A stretch of 64,000 nt of DNA from Falciphora oryzae (taxonomy: Eukaryota; Ascomycota; Sordariomycetes; Magnaporthales; Magnaporthaceae): the NCBI GenBank assembly GCA_000733355.1, contig JNVV01000009.1:473521-537520 (forward strand), read 5' to 3'. The translations under genes were made by a program, and so were the position numbers. Under the pieces are notes generated by a model. It ran no database searches. It was not told the origin of the DNA and worked only from the letters and a program-made list of their open reading frames with translations. Below are positions 42,399 through 55,100 of the stretch, in pieces (position 1 is the first letter of the stretch; every line of letters begins with the position of its first letter).

Positions 42399-43730
42399 CA
42401 GAAACAGAGGCAATCTAGTCCGTCTCCTCTTCTTGCGACATCCGGGGCGGATATGCGGGATCGATACCGCCGACGAGGCAAAAGGACGGGCGGAAGAGCT
42501 GGGCGGTGAGACTTGAGTGTTCTGTCGCGAACTGGATCCCCCGCCAGAGCTGACGCAAGAGGTTGATTTTTAGCACGTGTCATCGCCCGATGAAACGCGC
42601 TGGGGATGCCAGCTAAGCCCTGCGCAGACTCAAGTCAGGGCGCTGGAACCGAGCCCAGGCCACCAACAGTCGAATTATGTAAGCCCCACGGAAGCCGAGG
42701 AACTCGAGGGGCAGTCCTTGGAGAAAAAGGGGTAGCCGTCGGTGGTCCCTCTTGATCCCTGACCACAGCCCATCGTCGTGCCTGATGCCATTCGTCTGCC
42801 CGCGAGGGGTTCTATCTACCTCCAGCAACTTGCTCACTGTCGGCGGGGCCCTCAGGGAGCTGCTCAAACATCAATATCTGGGATGGCGCCAGAGCCTGGA
42901 CGCCTGCTCGGCATTGCCGCGCGGCGCCGGATATGGATTCAACCAGATGGGGAGCACGCCGAGCCGCAGCTGCCAGCAATTTACACAGGAGGGGCTGATA
43001 GGGGCTGGGACTCGGCACCTGTGTCTTGGCGATATGCCATTGAGATGGAGACAGCACTCACGGTCGCTGCCATGCCGCTCCCGTGTGGTTACGTTGGCAC
43101 GTTGGCTTCCGTTCCCCAAGGCGGTGAAAGATTTTAGACTCGGTAGATCCGTCGATCTCGGCCAATTCTCCCCTGCTCCGCTCGACGAAATATGGAGACA
43201 GAGCTGCATGGTCCGATCTTTTATTCTCCGCCTCGAGTGCGGGGAACAAGCACCAACGGGCGCTTCAGCGTCGTTCCCGTGAGACCTGCTGCGCCTTTCT
43301 AGACGGTGCATAACGTCACTCGAGTTAGATCGAATCGCTGGCCCTGGAAACCCTATTTAGTGACAGGAATGCCAGCTACACAAGGATGTTCCCGCCAAGT
43401 CGGTTCCGGCGCAGTGGAATGGAGGAAACGGCCGGGACCGGGGTCGGTGGCTCAGGGGAGCGGTGCTTCGAAGTCCTTCCGGATGCCGCCTTAGCCAGAT
43501 AAGCCTTCCACCCCTTAAGAGAGATATTGGCAGGAAACGGTCTTGCCTTTTGCTGCTTCTCTGGGGATTCGACTTCTCGACTGCTATCACACTCGGCGTC
43601 GAGGTACAAACCAGCTGCTGCAACCTCTACCTATAGATGCATTAAGTTCAGCCTTCTGGGCGACTACATCTAATATCTCATGATACCCTCGGGCCGGCAG
43701 CCAGTGCACGCGCCACGCCTGTGAGAAGAC
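42399..43730. other. Divergent intergenic region, 1.33 kb
   Basis: Upstream of the esterase gene (minus) and of the Zn2Cys6-like gene (plus). Short frames only. Confidence 0.5.
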
Positions 43731-45696
43731 ATGGCGCCCAGCAATGGTATATCTCAGCCTGTGCAGCCGGACTCGCCTCTCCACGTGGACTGGCACGATT
43801 CTCCCGACTCGCCTTCCATCCGCTTAAGGTGAGAACACCAACGAACTCCCGATGGATGGTTATGATATAGCTCTCATGCGCTGATGGGACCGTCTCTCGC
43901 GTTTCCCCAGATTCCCACAATATGAGGACATGATGCAGTCAGAAGGGCCGATGCTGGCATCACCGGCCAAGGCCCAATTTCACAGAAGAGCGGCATCGTC
44001 GGATTTGCCAGGCTCGTCGGCTAGATCTCCTAGCAGCTGGAATCGTCGGGGAAACAGGGCAAGACAATCTACGTGGCCGCTCCGACAGCCCCAAGCACTG
44101 CCAACCATTCCAGATACCATTGATCGCTCTCCACAGCGACCCCCAGCGTCGCCGTGGGATCAAGGGACTGTGCCCTGCATCCGCTGTCAGCGACTCGGCC
44201 GAAGGGTATGTTGATTTCCTGCGGACGGACTTCTACGCCGGATTCGGCGGTACTAACCAGGAACCACTGCCCTCTAGTGTACAACCAACGACCTCACCCC
44301 CTGCGTCGGCTGCAAGGAAGCACATGCAGCACACCCAATGAACATGCGCATCCCGTGTTTCAGGGCGTGTCTAAAGGACGTTACCCTCTTCCGGACCGGC
44401 CCTGACGCCAACAGCACCATGAGGAAGGAAGTCTACCAGCTCGGCGCCCTCAGCACCAGACTGCCCAACACCACCACAACAGTCGGGCTCTCGCAAGTGC
44501 CCGGCTCCGCCACCCTCAGCGTTGTGGTCCAGGAGTTTGTTCCTGCAAAGGGCGACGCCACTTGGTACGGCTGGCACGATATCAACGGCGCCCACAAGCG
44601 GCTGCAGATGCCTTCCTACGCGCTCGCGTCCCCGGCCGTTACAGAGCGGTCTATCCAGGCGTATATCGACGCCAACATGAGCGCATACCTCGGCGCATGT
44701 CTTCAGCCTGCAAACTATGTGGTCTCTCGAATCTTCGACATCGCCGTCAGGAGAGCCAGAAGCGGAGTGAGTCAGGGGCGCTCACCTCCAGATTGCTCCT
44801 GTCAGCAAATCTAGTTTGAGGCCTTGAGCCCTTGATATCAAGAATCCAGGCTGACGAGAACGACTACACGCCCGCAGAGCAAACTTCTCCAAGATGCACT
44901 AAAATTCTGGGTGGCATCACGAATTATCGAGGACCCGTGGCGGATAACAGGACAAGAGACGCTGGGCATGGAGGAGATTGCAGACAGACGCAGCATGTTC
45001 TTCGGCAAGATCCCCGTGACCCCGACCATGGAGACGCAGCTAAGCCAGATCGTGGTTCGGCAGTTCCTCCACCCTCTGCGCCAGCTGCTCCTCCAGCAGC
45101 TCGAGACCAGCACCATAAACGAAGATAAGACCCCTTTTGTCGAGGTTCTGTCGACAATTTTTATACTTCTGAGCAGCATTGAACTCGCAACCGCGCATGA
45201 GCGCAAGGCGGCCTCTACCTGTGGGCTTCTGGTGGGTGAACTAGTTCCGTATTAGGCACTATTTTGCCCAACTAACGATGCCGAACCTCATCCCGAACAG
45301 ACTCCATACCGTGGAAGCAGATATGGAAATTATACACACGTCAAGACCCTATTCAGGGACGCGCAAGTACTGATTGCCCACTACCGAGACATGTTCGTCT
45401 ACCACGTTCCGCTCACGCGCATCTTTACCGAAATGAAGTCACGATCCCTACTACAAGACCTTGACGACGATGAGATGGGAACCCTCCGTGAGATCACCAA
45501 CCATCTTCGTGAAGAAGGTATGCATACCCCAAACCATCCGCCATGCAAACGCCCTCTAACCGAATATCCCGAAAAAGCCAACGCATACACCCTTCTAAAA
45601 CAGGAGGACAACTACGAGAGCCAGCTTTACTGGTGCCATCAACTATTTTACACCCGGTGGGATCCTGCGCCAGTTGTGATATCCCAGGCAGCTTGA
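43731..45696 (+). CDS. Zn2Cys6-like fungal regulator with a split, atypical Cys cluster
   Basis: Six exons, 43731-43828, 43911-44205, 44278-44766, 44878-45231, 45301-45517 and 45578-45696. All phases agree and introns 3 and 5 have CTAAC branch sites; 523 residues. The N-terminus MAPSNGISQPVQPDSPLHVD is disordered and Ser/Pro-rich. The Cys cluster spans intron 2: PCIRCQRLGRR joined to CTTNDLTPCVGCKEA, then PCFRACLKDVTLF. Spacing C-x2-C-x6-C-x7-C-x2-C resembles Zn2Cys6 but lacks the usual basic first loop. Downstream blocks such as RIPCFRACLKDVTLFRTGP, WRITGQETLGMEE and VIAHYRDMFVY-like text (actual LIAHYRDMFVY) occur in uncharacterised fungal C6-type proteins. Likely nuclear; DNA binding is inferred, not shown. 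Confidence 0.75.
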
Positions 45697-48516
45697 TTCC
45701 GGCTGCCTATAATTGTGGCTCCTCGCACTTCAAGATTCGTTGATACCCCCTGAACTTTTCCGTGTACGTATTTACCCAGGTATATAAGACTCCGTCAAGC
45801 ACGTTTTTTTTTTTTTTTTTTTTGCTATAATTCTCGTAGCGATCTTGCAGGCATGGCTTGAACAAATCATCCCTTTCATGCTACGCACGCCCCGGGAATG
45901 CCGCGTCGGCGGAGGTCTGCGGCGCTGCCGGCGCGGGATGGGACGGGCCACCTGGTACATGGGTGCCTGGCAAGGCAAGACAGCACAAGGATGATGAACA
46001 TGGCCTTGACCAGGTCTGCGTTACATTGACTCTTCCGACCCCTTGCCGCTCGCCCTGGACAAATAAAGGCAATTCCTTGAGAGCCGCCAGTAACATACAT
46101 ATTCCTTGCGTTGCAATGGGCGATTCAGGGGAAGCCCCTAAAATTTCCCCAATGTTGGTAATGAGGGGTTGCTGTTAGGTAGCGTCGCATCAATATCGCG
46201 TGAGCATTCACGCATTCAAATGACTAGACCGGCTCTCCTGGCGCCACTTACTCACCTCCTCTTCCGCTTCACCGCCGCAACAAGCGACGGCGGCTAGCCG
46301 GAGGGGCTCGGCGCCAGGGCGCTAAGCGGAAGCTGGAGGGCGGGGCAGGAGGCGGGGGAGGAGGAGGGTGGCTCAAGCCCAAGACGTCACTGGGCGCGCG
46401 GGTTCGGGATGGCGCAACGAAACGTAGCTCGCGTGACCCCTTCCCGCACGCACCTGGGGGCCAGGCGAGATCTCGTGTCAATGTGAATGTCATGGGGCCA
46501 CGGTATCGGGGAGGGTATTGATCTGGATTGTGCTCAGCTGGATCTGCCACAAAGCAGGGAGGGTTGCAGTGCATAGGCGCACCTCCATGTGCTTGCCTCG
46601 CCGACCTGGAATCTCCCAAATAGGGACGCTACTGAACAGCAGCTAAGCTGTCAGACGACATGCCAGCGAAGTGGTGGGACCAGCCTGCCCGTGCTTAATA
46701 GCTTGCATACGCGGGACTTGGCGCTGGAGAGTCCCCGGTCTTTGAACCAGCCCGCTTCCGTTCTTTGATGAAATTTCACGTGGGCTAGGGTGGTGATTAC
46801 CGGTGATGGACTCCATTTCGCTGGCGCCCCTGCCCCTCATATTCCCCAGTGGTGTTCTGGTGACCACTCTGAAAGGGAGAGAAAAAAAAAAAAAACATGC
46901 CTTCCCGAAAAAGAGAAAGGAGCTAATTTCGAGACGTCTTCCTTTCGCCCAAGGGTGGGTAAACGGGGCAGGGAGGAAGAAAAAAAAAGCATTTTAAAGG
47001 GTCCAGCGATCCCGCACATCCGCTGCCAGGATGTTTCCCCGAACTTGTCGCGACTCCAAACCGCGACAACGACCGTCGGGTGGTGGTGCTATGGCTCGGC
47101 CTCCAGTCTGATCCCATAAGATCTCATCCGAAATCTCATCGACCTCCCTACCGGCCAACGGCGGCGGCTAACGCTTGCGCAGAACCTCTAGAAGCAGAAG
47201 TAAGTCCAGGCCCGTTCTCAGTATCCTTCTGGGACATGGGAATCGATGCGCGATCCGGAGGCCCCCGGCAGTCGGACACCGGAAAGGGAAAAAGGGGCAC
47301 ACAGAAAAAAAAAGGGGGCTGGATAGACAGGGCACAGCCCATCCATGAAAGATTGCGGGGTTCCGATCGAGGCCCTCCGCAAAAAGGGGCGGAGCCCAGC
47401 CGTCGAAAAGCGGCCGGGACCTAAGGATTGGGGCCGCGGGCGAGCGAGCACGCACTCGTGGGAGCTGGGCCCTCTGGCCTGGGCTGGACCATCGATGATC
47501 TGCAGAAGCCTTGCTGCGCACACTGGTTGGGTGCCGTGTTTCTGCGGCCGGAGCCCAATGGGAATCGAGCCTCGCTGCTAACAGATTTTGCAGCTGGCCT
47601 TGGCGTCAGGTTCGTTTGAGCGGTGGAGCGATTCCGCGGCTTTTGCCTTGTCGTTTTTGGCCACCTTCCCACCGCCCCAAGAAGACGGCCGTCCAATCCT
47701 GACGTGTCAGGGGGAGGACGGGCGATAGAGTCGTCTGGCTTTCAGACGGCCAAGCTCCCACACCAAGCGGGCTCCGAGCGGGTTTCCTCGGAGGGCGGGC
47801 AGCAGCACGACCGCTCAATTGACGAGCGCATTGCTGAAAACTGGGACCTTTTGCTGTCAGGACGACAACGCACAATTTTGCTCTTCTTTTTCGTCGTCTG
47901 TTTTTTTTTTTGGGCCTCAATTGTCCGCTTTCCCCCTGGGCCTCGCTCACCCTCCGCAGCCGACCAATCGATCGCTCGCTTGAGGCTTCCCGATCAGGGC
48001 CTGCAAAGATCAAGCTGAGGAGCCGTCTCGCCAGGGGTGCCAGGGACAACCGAATGTGACGTGGTGGCATAACGTTGGACCTGGAGGAGGAGCGTGCGAG
48101 CGAGTGCGACCTGCAGTCGACACCAGAGACCGACCAGACCATACACACCCTGGTCGTGGAATTCGGCACGACGCTGCCCTGTTTGCATCCTCTTTACCCG
48201 TACCTGCAACTGCGGTTCCTGGCAAAGCCACTGGCCAGAAAAAAGTTACCGAGTCCAGCGCGCCACACCACTTTTTTCCCACTCTGCCAGCACCACCTCT
48301 CGAAAAACAGCTGCTTCGCGCGACGAAAGCTGTTGTGGTATCCCACACACCGATTTGCGCCAAAACCGCTTCCCAGAATACTTCGAAACGCCGTCGCGCG
48401 CCGAATTGATTCATCTCGACCCTCGTCCCAGCGGCCGGCAGCGCCAGTTGAACTGTGGCGCGCTCGCTGACCCATCAGACTGGCGGCTTTGCCCTGTCCG
48501 CGTCCAAGACGCCATC
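45697..48516. other. Long intergenic region, 2.82 kb
   Basis: Between two plus-strand genes. Contains T/A homopolymers at 45805-45823, 46870-46885 and 47910-47921, and CT- or GC-rich stretches. No open frame shows a motif. The last several hundred bp are the promoter and leader of the transporter gene. Confidence 0.5.
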
Positions 48517-50368
48517 ATGGCCATGATGGAGGCGCCACCATCCACGGTCAAGGGCCCGATGCTCTTCGGCATGCCCATGAAGCAAGTTTCGTTGATCACG
48601 GTGAGTACCGAGCTGCGAATTGTTAGAATTAGCCGCTGGGAGTTGGGATAGTCTTTGCTAACTCGGTTGTCCTCTGTTGCGCGCAGCTCACTTTCCAAAA
48701 CTCGGCCCTGATACTCGTACGCGACCCTCGTCTCCCCCGGGAATCTGCCTACTCAAACCCCCACCTCTCGTAGCGCCACAATCGGTCATGTCGCCGAGCG
48801 CCTACGGGGAAACGCAGGCTGAAGCTAACGCGAGATGCTCTCCTGTCACCTCCAGATTATGCACTATTCTCGAATCATGCCTCCAGATGGCGACCATAGA
48901 TACTTCACCTCGACCGCCGTCTTCCTCAACGAGGTGATCAAGCTGGCCATCAGCCTGACCTTCGCCATCAACGAGCACTCGCGCAGCCTGGCGCCCCAGA
49001 CTCCGGCCACCGTGCTGTTCGAGCAGCTCTACAACTCGGTCTTCTCCGGCGACGGCTGGAAGCTCGCCATACCCGCAACACTCTACACGCTGCAGAACAC
49101 ACTCATTTATGTCGCGGTCGGCAACCTGGATCCTGTCCACTTCCAGATTCTGTACCAGCTCAAGGTTAGTCAAGCCGAGGGGTTCCTCAGGGAAACGCGC
49201 GCTAGAAAGGACCGGGGCGCTTGTGAGCTTTGCAGTCAAGGTTCTAGCAGCTAACACCGGCTCTCCCCCTTCCCGCTAGATCCTCACGACCGCCTTCTTC
49301 AGCGTGATCATGCTTGGGAGATCCCTTGGCCCCAAGCGTTGGTTCTCGCTGGTTCTCCTAACGTTCGGCGTGTCCATCGTGTCGCTGCCGTCGACCAACA
49401 ACACCAAGGACTCGCACATGATGATCCACGACTTCAGCGACCACTTCTTCCCGCGGTCGGTCCACGAGCTCGGGCAACTGGCCAACGGCGCCGCCGAGGT
49501 GGCGCGCGAGCTGACCAAGCGCGCCGTGTCGGACGTCAGCGGTGTCCTCACTCGGCGTTCGGCGACCTACCAGGGAATTAAGGAGGACCTGGACACGTCG
49601 CCCATCATGAACTACTCAATCGGCCTGAGCGCCGTCCTCGTCGCCGCGGCCGTCTCCGGCCTGACGGGCGTCTACTTCGAGAAGGTGCTCAAGGACTCGC
49701 CGACCCCGCGCACCGTCTGGACGCGCAACGTGCAGCTGTCCTTCTACTCGCTCTTCCCCGCCTTCCTGATCGGGGTCGTCTTCAAGGACGGCGAGGAGAT
49801 CGCCAAGCACGGCTTTTTCGACGGTTACAACTGGGTCGTCTGGACCGCCGTCGTGTTCCAGGCCGTCGGCGGGGTGCTGGCCTCGCTATGCATCAACTAC
49901 GCCGACAACATCGCCAAGAACTTTGCCACTAGCATCAGCATTGTCATCAGCTTCTTGTTCAGCGTCTGGTTCTTCAACTTCCAGTTCAACCTGACTGTAA
50001 GTCTTGTTGCCTGAACACAGTTTTTGGAATCCCTTAGCGACAGAAGACGATTAAAAACAAGCGCTAACCCGGTATTCCTCTCTTTACAGTTTATCGTTGG
50101 CACTACGCTCGTCATCCTGGCTACGTACCTGTACAGCGGCCCTGACCGCAAGCGAGGACGGCCACCCCCGCTCAACATCGTCGGCTTCGAGAAGACTATG
50201 ATCGACTCGACGCCCAAGACCGGTACGCCGATGGGCGAGAAGAGGCAGCTTCTCGATCCTCTCGACACAGTCCGTGCCATGGGCTTGTCCACATCTCGTC
50301 CAGCCTCTCCTTTGCGGCACCATAACCGGGTCCCGTCAGCGAGGGGCGACAAGAACCGGGATGAGTAA
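48517..50368 (+). CDS. Nucleotide-sugar transporter, UDP-galactose transporter type (SLC35A-like)
   Basis: Five exons, 48517-48600, 48687-48716 (30 nt), 48856-49164, 49280-49996 and 50090-50368, consistent phases, 472 residues. The tiny second exon LTFQNSALIL supplies the conserved Gln-Asn-Ser stretch of membrane segment 1. Further hallmarks are TAVFLNEVIKLAISL, TLQNTLIYVAVGNLD, FQILYQLKILTTA and GGVLASLCINYADNIAKNFA, all typical of Golgi UDP-galactose or UDP-GlcNAc transporters. A long luminal or cytosolic loop (about 200-255) and a C-terminal basic tail are extra relative to yeast members. It should exchange UDP-sugar for UMP across the Golgi membrane; which sugar is inferred. Confidence 0.9.
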
Positions 50369-52101
50369 AAACCGGCCGTGCGCGCGGAACGCGGTCCGAC
50401 GGAAACAAGCACCACGCCACACTAGCTGGGGGTGTTCCGCGGACCCCTTGCGGCGGACTGTCAGATGGAGGGCCAACCTACCCACTCACCTTACTCGACC
50501 CGCCGGCCAACCAAACCTAACCTACAAAAAAAAAAAAAAAAAAAAATTCCATAACCTGCAACATTTCAACACCATGAATCGACATGAATGCCTCCCTGCG
50601 AACGATCGAGGGGGGAAACAAAAAGCAATCCAAGCATGGAGACGGGAGCATCGAAGCGAACTCTAAAGAGAAAACACATTGCGGGGGAGATAAAAACAGC
50701 CCATCCGCAATATTGATGATGTTTTTTCCGTTCTTTCTTCTTTTTTATTCTGCATGAATAGACAGATACCCCGGTGAGGGATGCGATGAAACAGATTATT
50801 AACCCGACACTGGATCAACCAGGACCAGGGCCCCAGGCGCGCCACCCTTCGACGGTGGCCGGAGACCGGTGGCACAGGCCAGGGCGATGCGCACGCACGA
50901 AGGCACTGCCCGGGGGTTGTCCCCAACGTTCTTTGTTCTCCCAGCGTGTTGCTGGTAGCATCCAGCGGCGGTTTCTATTGCCGGGCTGGGGAGTGAAGGC
51001 TGTTGGATAGACGATCTTGCCGGCGGCGTGGGTGCCGCGCTTGCCTAACGGGCTGGGAGATACTGTTTCTTTGAGGGTGCTGGATCCTGGTATTGCGATC
51101 ACCTATCACCTCTGGCACCTGCCCAGAGGCGTAGTGGCGGGTGCGCCAGGTCTGTGTGGCCGTGGCGTTCAGGGGCGCGCTGCATGCAGAGGGAAACTCT
51201 GAACTAGGTACTCTAGAGTTCTCCACAGAACATAGGAGAATGGCGACATACAATTATGAACGAACAACTTAACTCGAAACATTCCCAATTGCACAAAGGA
51301 AAAGAGTAGCGGCGAGTAGATCTCAAGCGTAAAGAAAAGGGACCGATCTCGCCGACTTTATTCGCCAATGACGGTCTTGTTTGCGCCTCGGAGGGTTTGA
51401 CGGCCTTCTAACACGCTGCTGGGGAATATTGGTCTTCAACAGCACCAGGTTGCCACTCTGCCGTCCAACCTGTCCAAAATACAATGGCGTGCGGAACCCA
51501 ATACCATCTTTAGGTCCTAGTCAGTTGACTGTTTTGATAGGCGGTCCCGAGAGGACGACTTTAGGCCCGTATTCCGGCTCCAAAGGGCAGCAGCGCTACC
51601 GTCAATACCTCTACGCATGTCCAGGCAGCGGGAGCCGTTCGATAGGCTATGTGACTTTGATGCATAAGCCCGGTCCACCAGAGTCGGAGTTGGAAATACG
51701 GAATTTGGAGTTCGAGCAGAACATGGCGGAAGGAGCGTACGGCGCGATGGCGGCACAAGATATCATCATGGGAAGGCACGGCTCCACCATCCCGCTCCTC
51801 AACACGGGATAACATCACGTGTGGAACTCGAGAGAAGAGGAGTGCGGCTCTCAACGATCCCGGCCTTCGAATTCCTCTCCAGTAGTGCCCCTCCTCGCAA
51901 CATTGTCTTCCTGTCGAGCCTCGATTCCATCCTCATGGCCGCGACTTGCGTGCATCCTCGGCCACTGCCTTTTCACCAGGTACCGGAGGTTGCTAGGTAA
52001 CCTGCGACTTCTAAACTGGCTAGGCAGTCGGTTGGGAGCACTCGGACACAGTTTCTCTCTATTCACCTTCTGCTTAACCTTCACTACATCCGTCATTCGA
52101 C
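50369..52101. other. Intergenic region, 1.73 kb
   Basis: Between the transporter and the helicase gene, both plus. Has an A-run of about 20 at 50526-50546. Short frames only. Confidence 0.5.
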
Positions 52102-55100
52102 ATGGAGCGGAATCGAGAGTGGCAAGCAGGCTCCCTCGGGGGCCATGCTGATCTGCACAACGCCATCATGGACGACGGCGCCGACAGGCGCGCACTTGAG
52201 ACCATGCACCACCAAGGCGCTGGTAGCGCCCGTGTCCAGGGCTCGTATCCCTTCAGCCTATCACCTCCCAGCTTGAACCTTCTCCCTCCGGCATCGATGA
52301 GTATCTACCAGGCTCAGTCTGCCAGGATGATGGGGAACTCCCACTCCGACCTTGACGAATTTGGTGCGTTCTCGCGGAACCGTGGACTACAACAGGCAGC
52401 TTGGGGAGGAGACAACTTCTCTAGGGAAGATACTAAGAACCCGACACTGACATTCTAGGTTCAGATCTCAGCCTTCCGGGTCACTCGTCGCTTTCTCAGG
52501 CCCCTCGTTACTCGATCTCTACGTTCCAACCGAGTGCCTTTCCCAGCCAGTCATCAACCAGGTATTCCCAGGCCAACCTGACATCGTCACTGGGAACTGG
52601 ATCGCACTCCCACCCAAACTACGGCTTGAACCGCCGGCAACCACACCACCACCCAGTGTACGACCGTCGAGATACCCTGCAAGATGGTTGCCCGTACCCC
52701 ACTCCGCAAGGCGCAAGCTCCGTGTACCGCACGCAGAACCACCACCATATGGACTTTCCAAACCCTCAAACTCGTCCCAACATCCAGCGACGAGCCCTTG
52801 CTCCACCGAAGATTGGTAAGTCAAAGTTCCTCTTCCGTATCTAAGCCCTGGCCCCCCATTAACGCCCCTACCAGCATCCCAGCTCGACGCCAACGCAGAC
52901 AGCAGCTCAAGCTCTAGCCCCGGCTTCTCAAGCCCGGCGAGAAGAGCCGCCGAGAGATTGCACTCTCATCCTGCCCATAAAGCCCAGCCGCGCGACACGG
53001 CTCCGCTTGCACCTCCTCGACCACAAGCCCGCATGACCCATGCACCGCGGCAGCTCAATCTTGCACACGCTCCTCCTATGGCCAGCGGAATCCACCTCGT
53101 TGACCCCAAGAAGTCACTCCCTGACAGGTTACAGTCGATATTTCCCTACCCTCTTTTCAACGCGGTTCAGTCCAAGTGCTTCGGCTCAGTTTACCAGTCC
53201 AACGACAATGTGGTTGTTTCTGCCCCTACAGGCAGTGGCAAGACGGCCATACTAGAGCTCGCCATCTGCAGGCTGGTCTCGCAGCGTACCAACCAGAACT
53301 TCAAGGCCGTCTATATGGCTCCCACGAAGGCGCTTTGTTCAGAGAGGTTTCGCGAATGGGAGGGGAAATTTACCCGCCTAGGCCTAAGGTGTGCCGAGCT
53401 CACGGGCGACACCTCGATGGCCGAGGCACACAAGGTCGGGGCCGCGCACATCATCGTTACCACGCCAGAGAAATGGGATTCCATCACGCGGAAGTGGGCC
53501 GACCACCGCAAGCTCCTGGAACTAGTTGAGCTTTTCCTGATCGACGAGGTGCATATCCTCAAGGACATGCGTGGCGCGACTCTGGAAGCCGTGGTTTGTC
53601 GCATGAAGACCATCGGTGCCAACGTCAGGTTCGTCGCCCTGAGCGCTACGGTCCCCAACTCCGAGGATGTGGCAAGGTGGTTCGGACGCGACCATACCAA
53701 CTCTCACCTCCCTGCTCGGAGGGAGACATTTGGCGAAGAACTACGTCCAGTCCGCCTAGATAAGCACGTCTATGGCGAGCATTGTGGAGGCAACGATTAC
53801 GTGTTTGACTCGTACCTGGACAAGAAGATTATCACAGCCCTCGCCAAACACCCAAAGGTAAGGGACAAGCCCATCATGGTCTTCTGCTTCACTCGCAAAT
53901 CCTGCGAGACTACGGCGCAAAAGCTTTCGGAGGCCTGGTCGGTTGCCCCGGCTGGCACCAAGCTCTGGCCCGCTCCGAAAAAGCAGATCTCGGTAACCGA
54001 CAAGAAACTGCGCGACATTGTGCACCACGGTGTCGCCTTCCACCATGCGGGACTCGATCCGCAGGATCGGGCTACCGTCGAGGGGTGCTACCTTAGTGGA
54101 GATCTGCATGTCATCTGCTGCACATCCACCCTGGCGGTTGGTGTAAATCTGCCATGTCACACTGTCGTGTTGAAGGGCACCGTGGGACACACAGACGGGG
54201 GGCTCTTGGAATACTCGGATCTGGAGGTAATGCAAATGCTCGGCCGTGCCGGGCGGCCTCAGTTTGATGACAGCGCCGTCGCCATCATTCTCACGCGGCC
54301 AGAAAACAAGGCGAGATATATCGATATGGTTTCCGGACAGCAGGTTCTCGAGAGCACCCTGCACCTGAACCTGATCGAGCATCTCAACTCGGAGATCAGT
54401 CTGAGGACCATCAAGGATACCGAGTCGGCCAAGCAATGGCTGAACGGTACGTTCCTCAGCATTCGACTCCAGCGCAACCCAGCCTACTACCGGCTAGATG
54501 CCACCCCTGGCCAGAGAAGCCACACCGGGGACAGGCTAGAGCAGATTTGTGAGAAAGATATCAAGAAACTCCAAGAGGAGGGCATCATTACGTCGGACAC
54601 CCAGTTCAGTTGCACGCCTTACGGTATCGCGATGTCCAAGTACATGGTACGATTCGAGACGATGAAGAAGATCCTCGGAATCCCAAGGGGCGCTGGGATC
54701 CAAGAGCTGGTGTGTTAGAGCCCCAACGCTGCGCTGCTCCTTTGAATAATGACTGACTGCCCCTTCTTTCTCTACAGTTGGCCACTCTGTCCGAAGCCGA
54801 GGAGTTTAAAGACGTGCGACTCAAGGCCAACGAGAGAGCTTTCTACAGGCTGATCAACGAATCACCCTTCATCCGATATACAGCCAAAGGGGCGATTTCC
54901 GAGACATGGCAGAAGGTCTCTCTTCTTGTTCAATCCGAGCTCGGTGGCGTCGAGTGCCCTACCCAGGAGGGCATCCAAATTCCCAAGGGTCAGCACATGA
55001 TTGACAAACGCCTGGTGTTTGACCGCATCAAGCCTCTTGTCAAGTGCGTTATTGACTGCAAGGGAGCCGATTGCGATGCTGTCGGGGTCCGGAATGCTCT

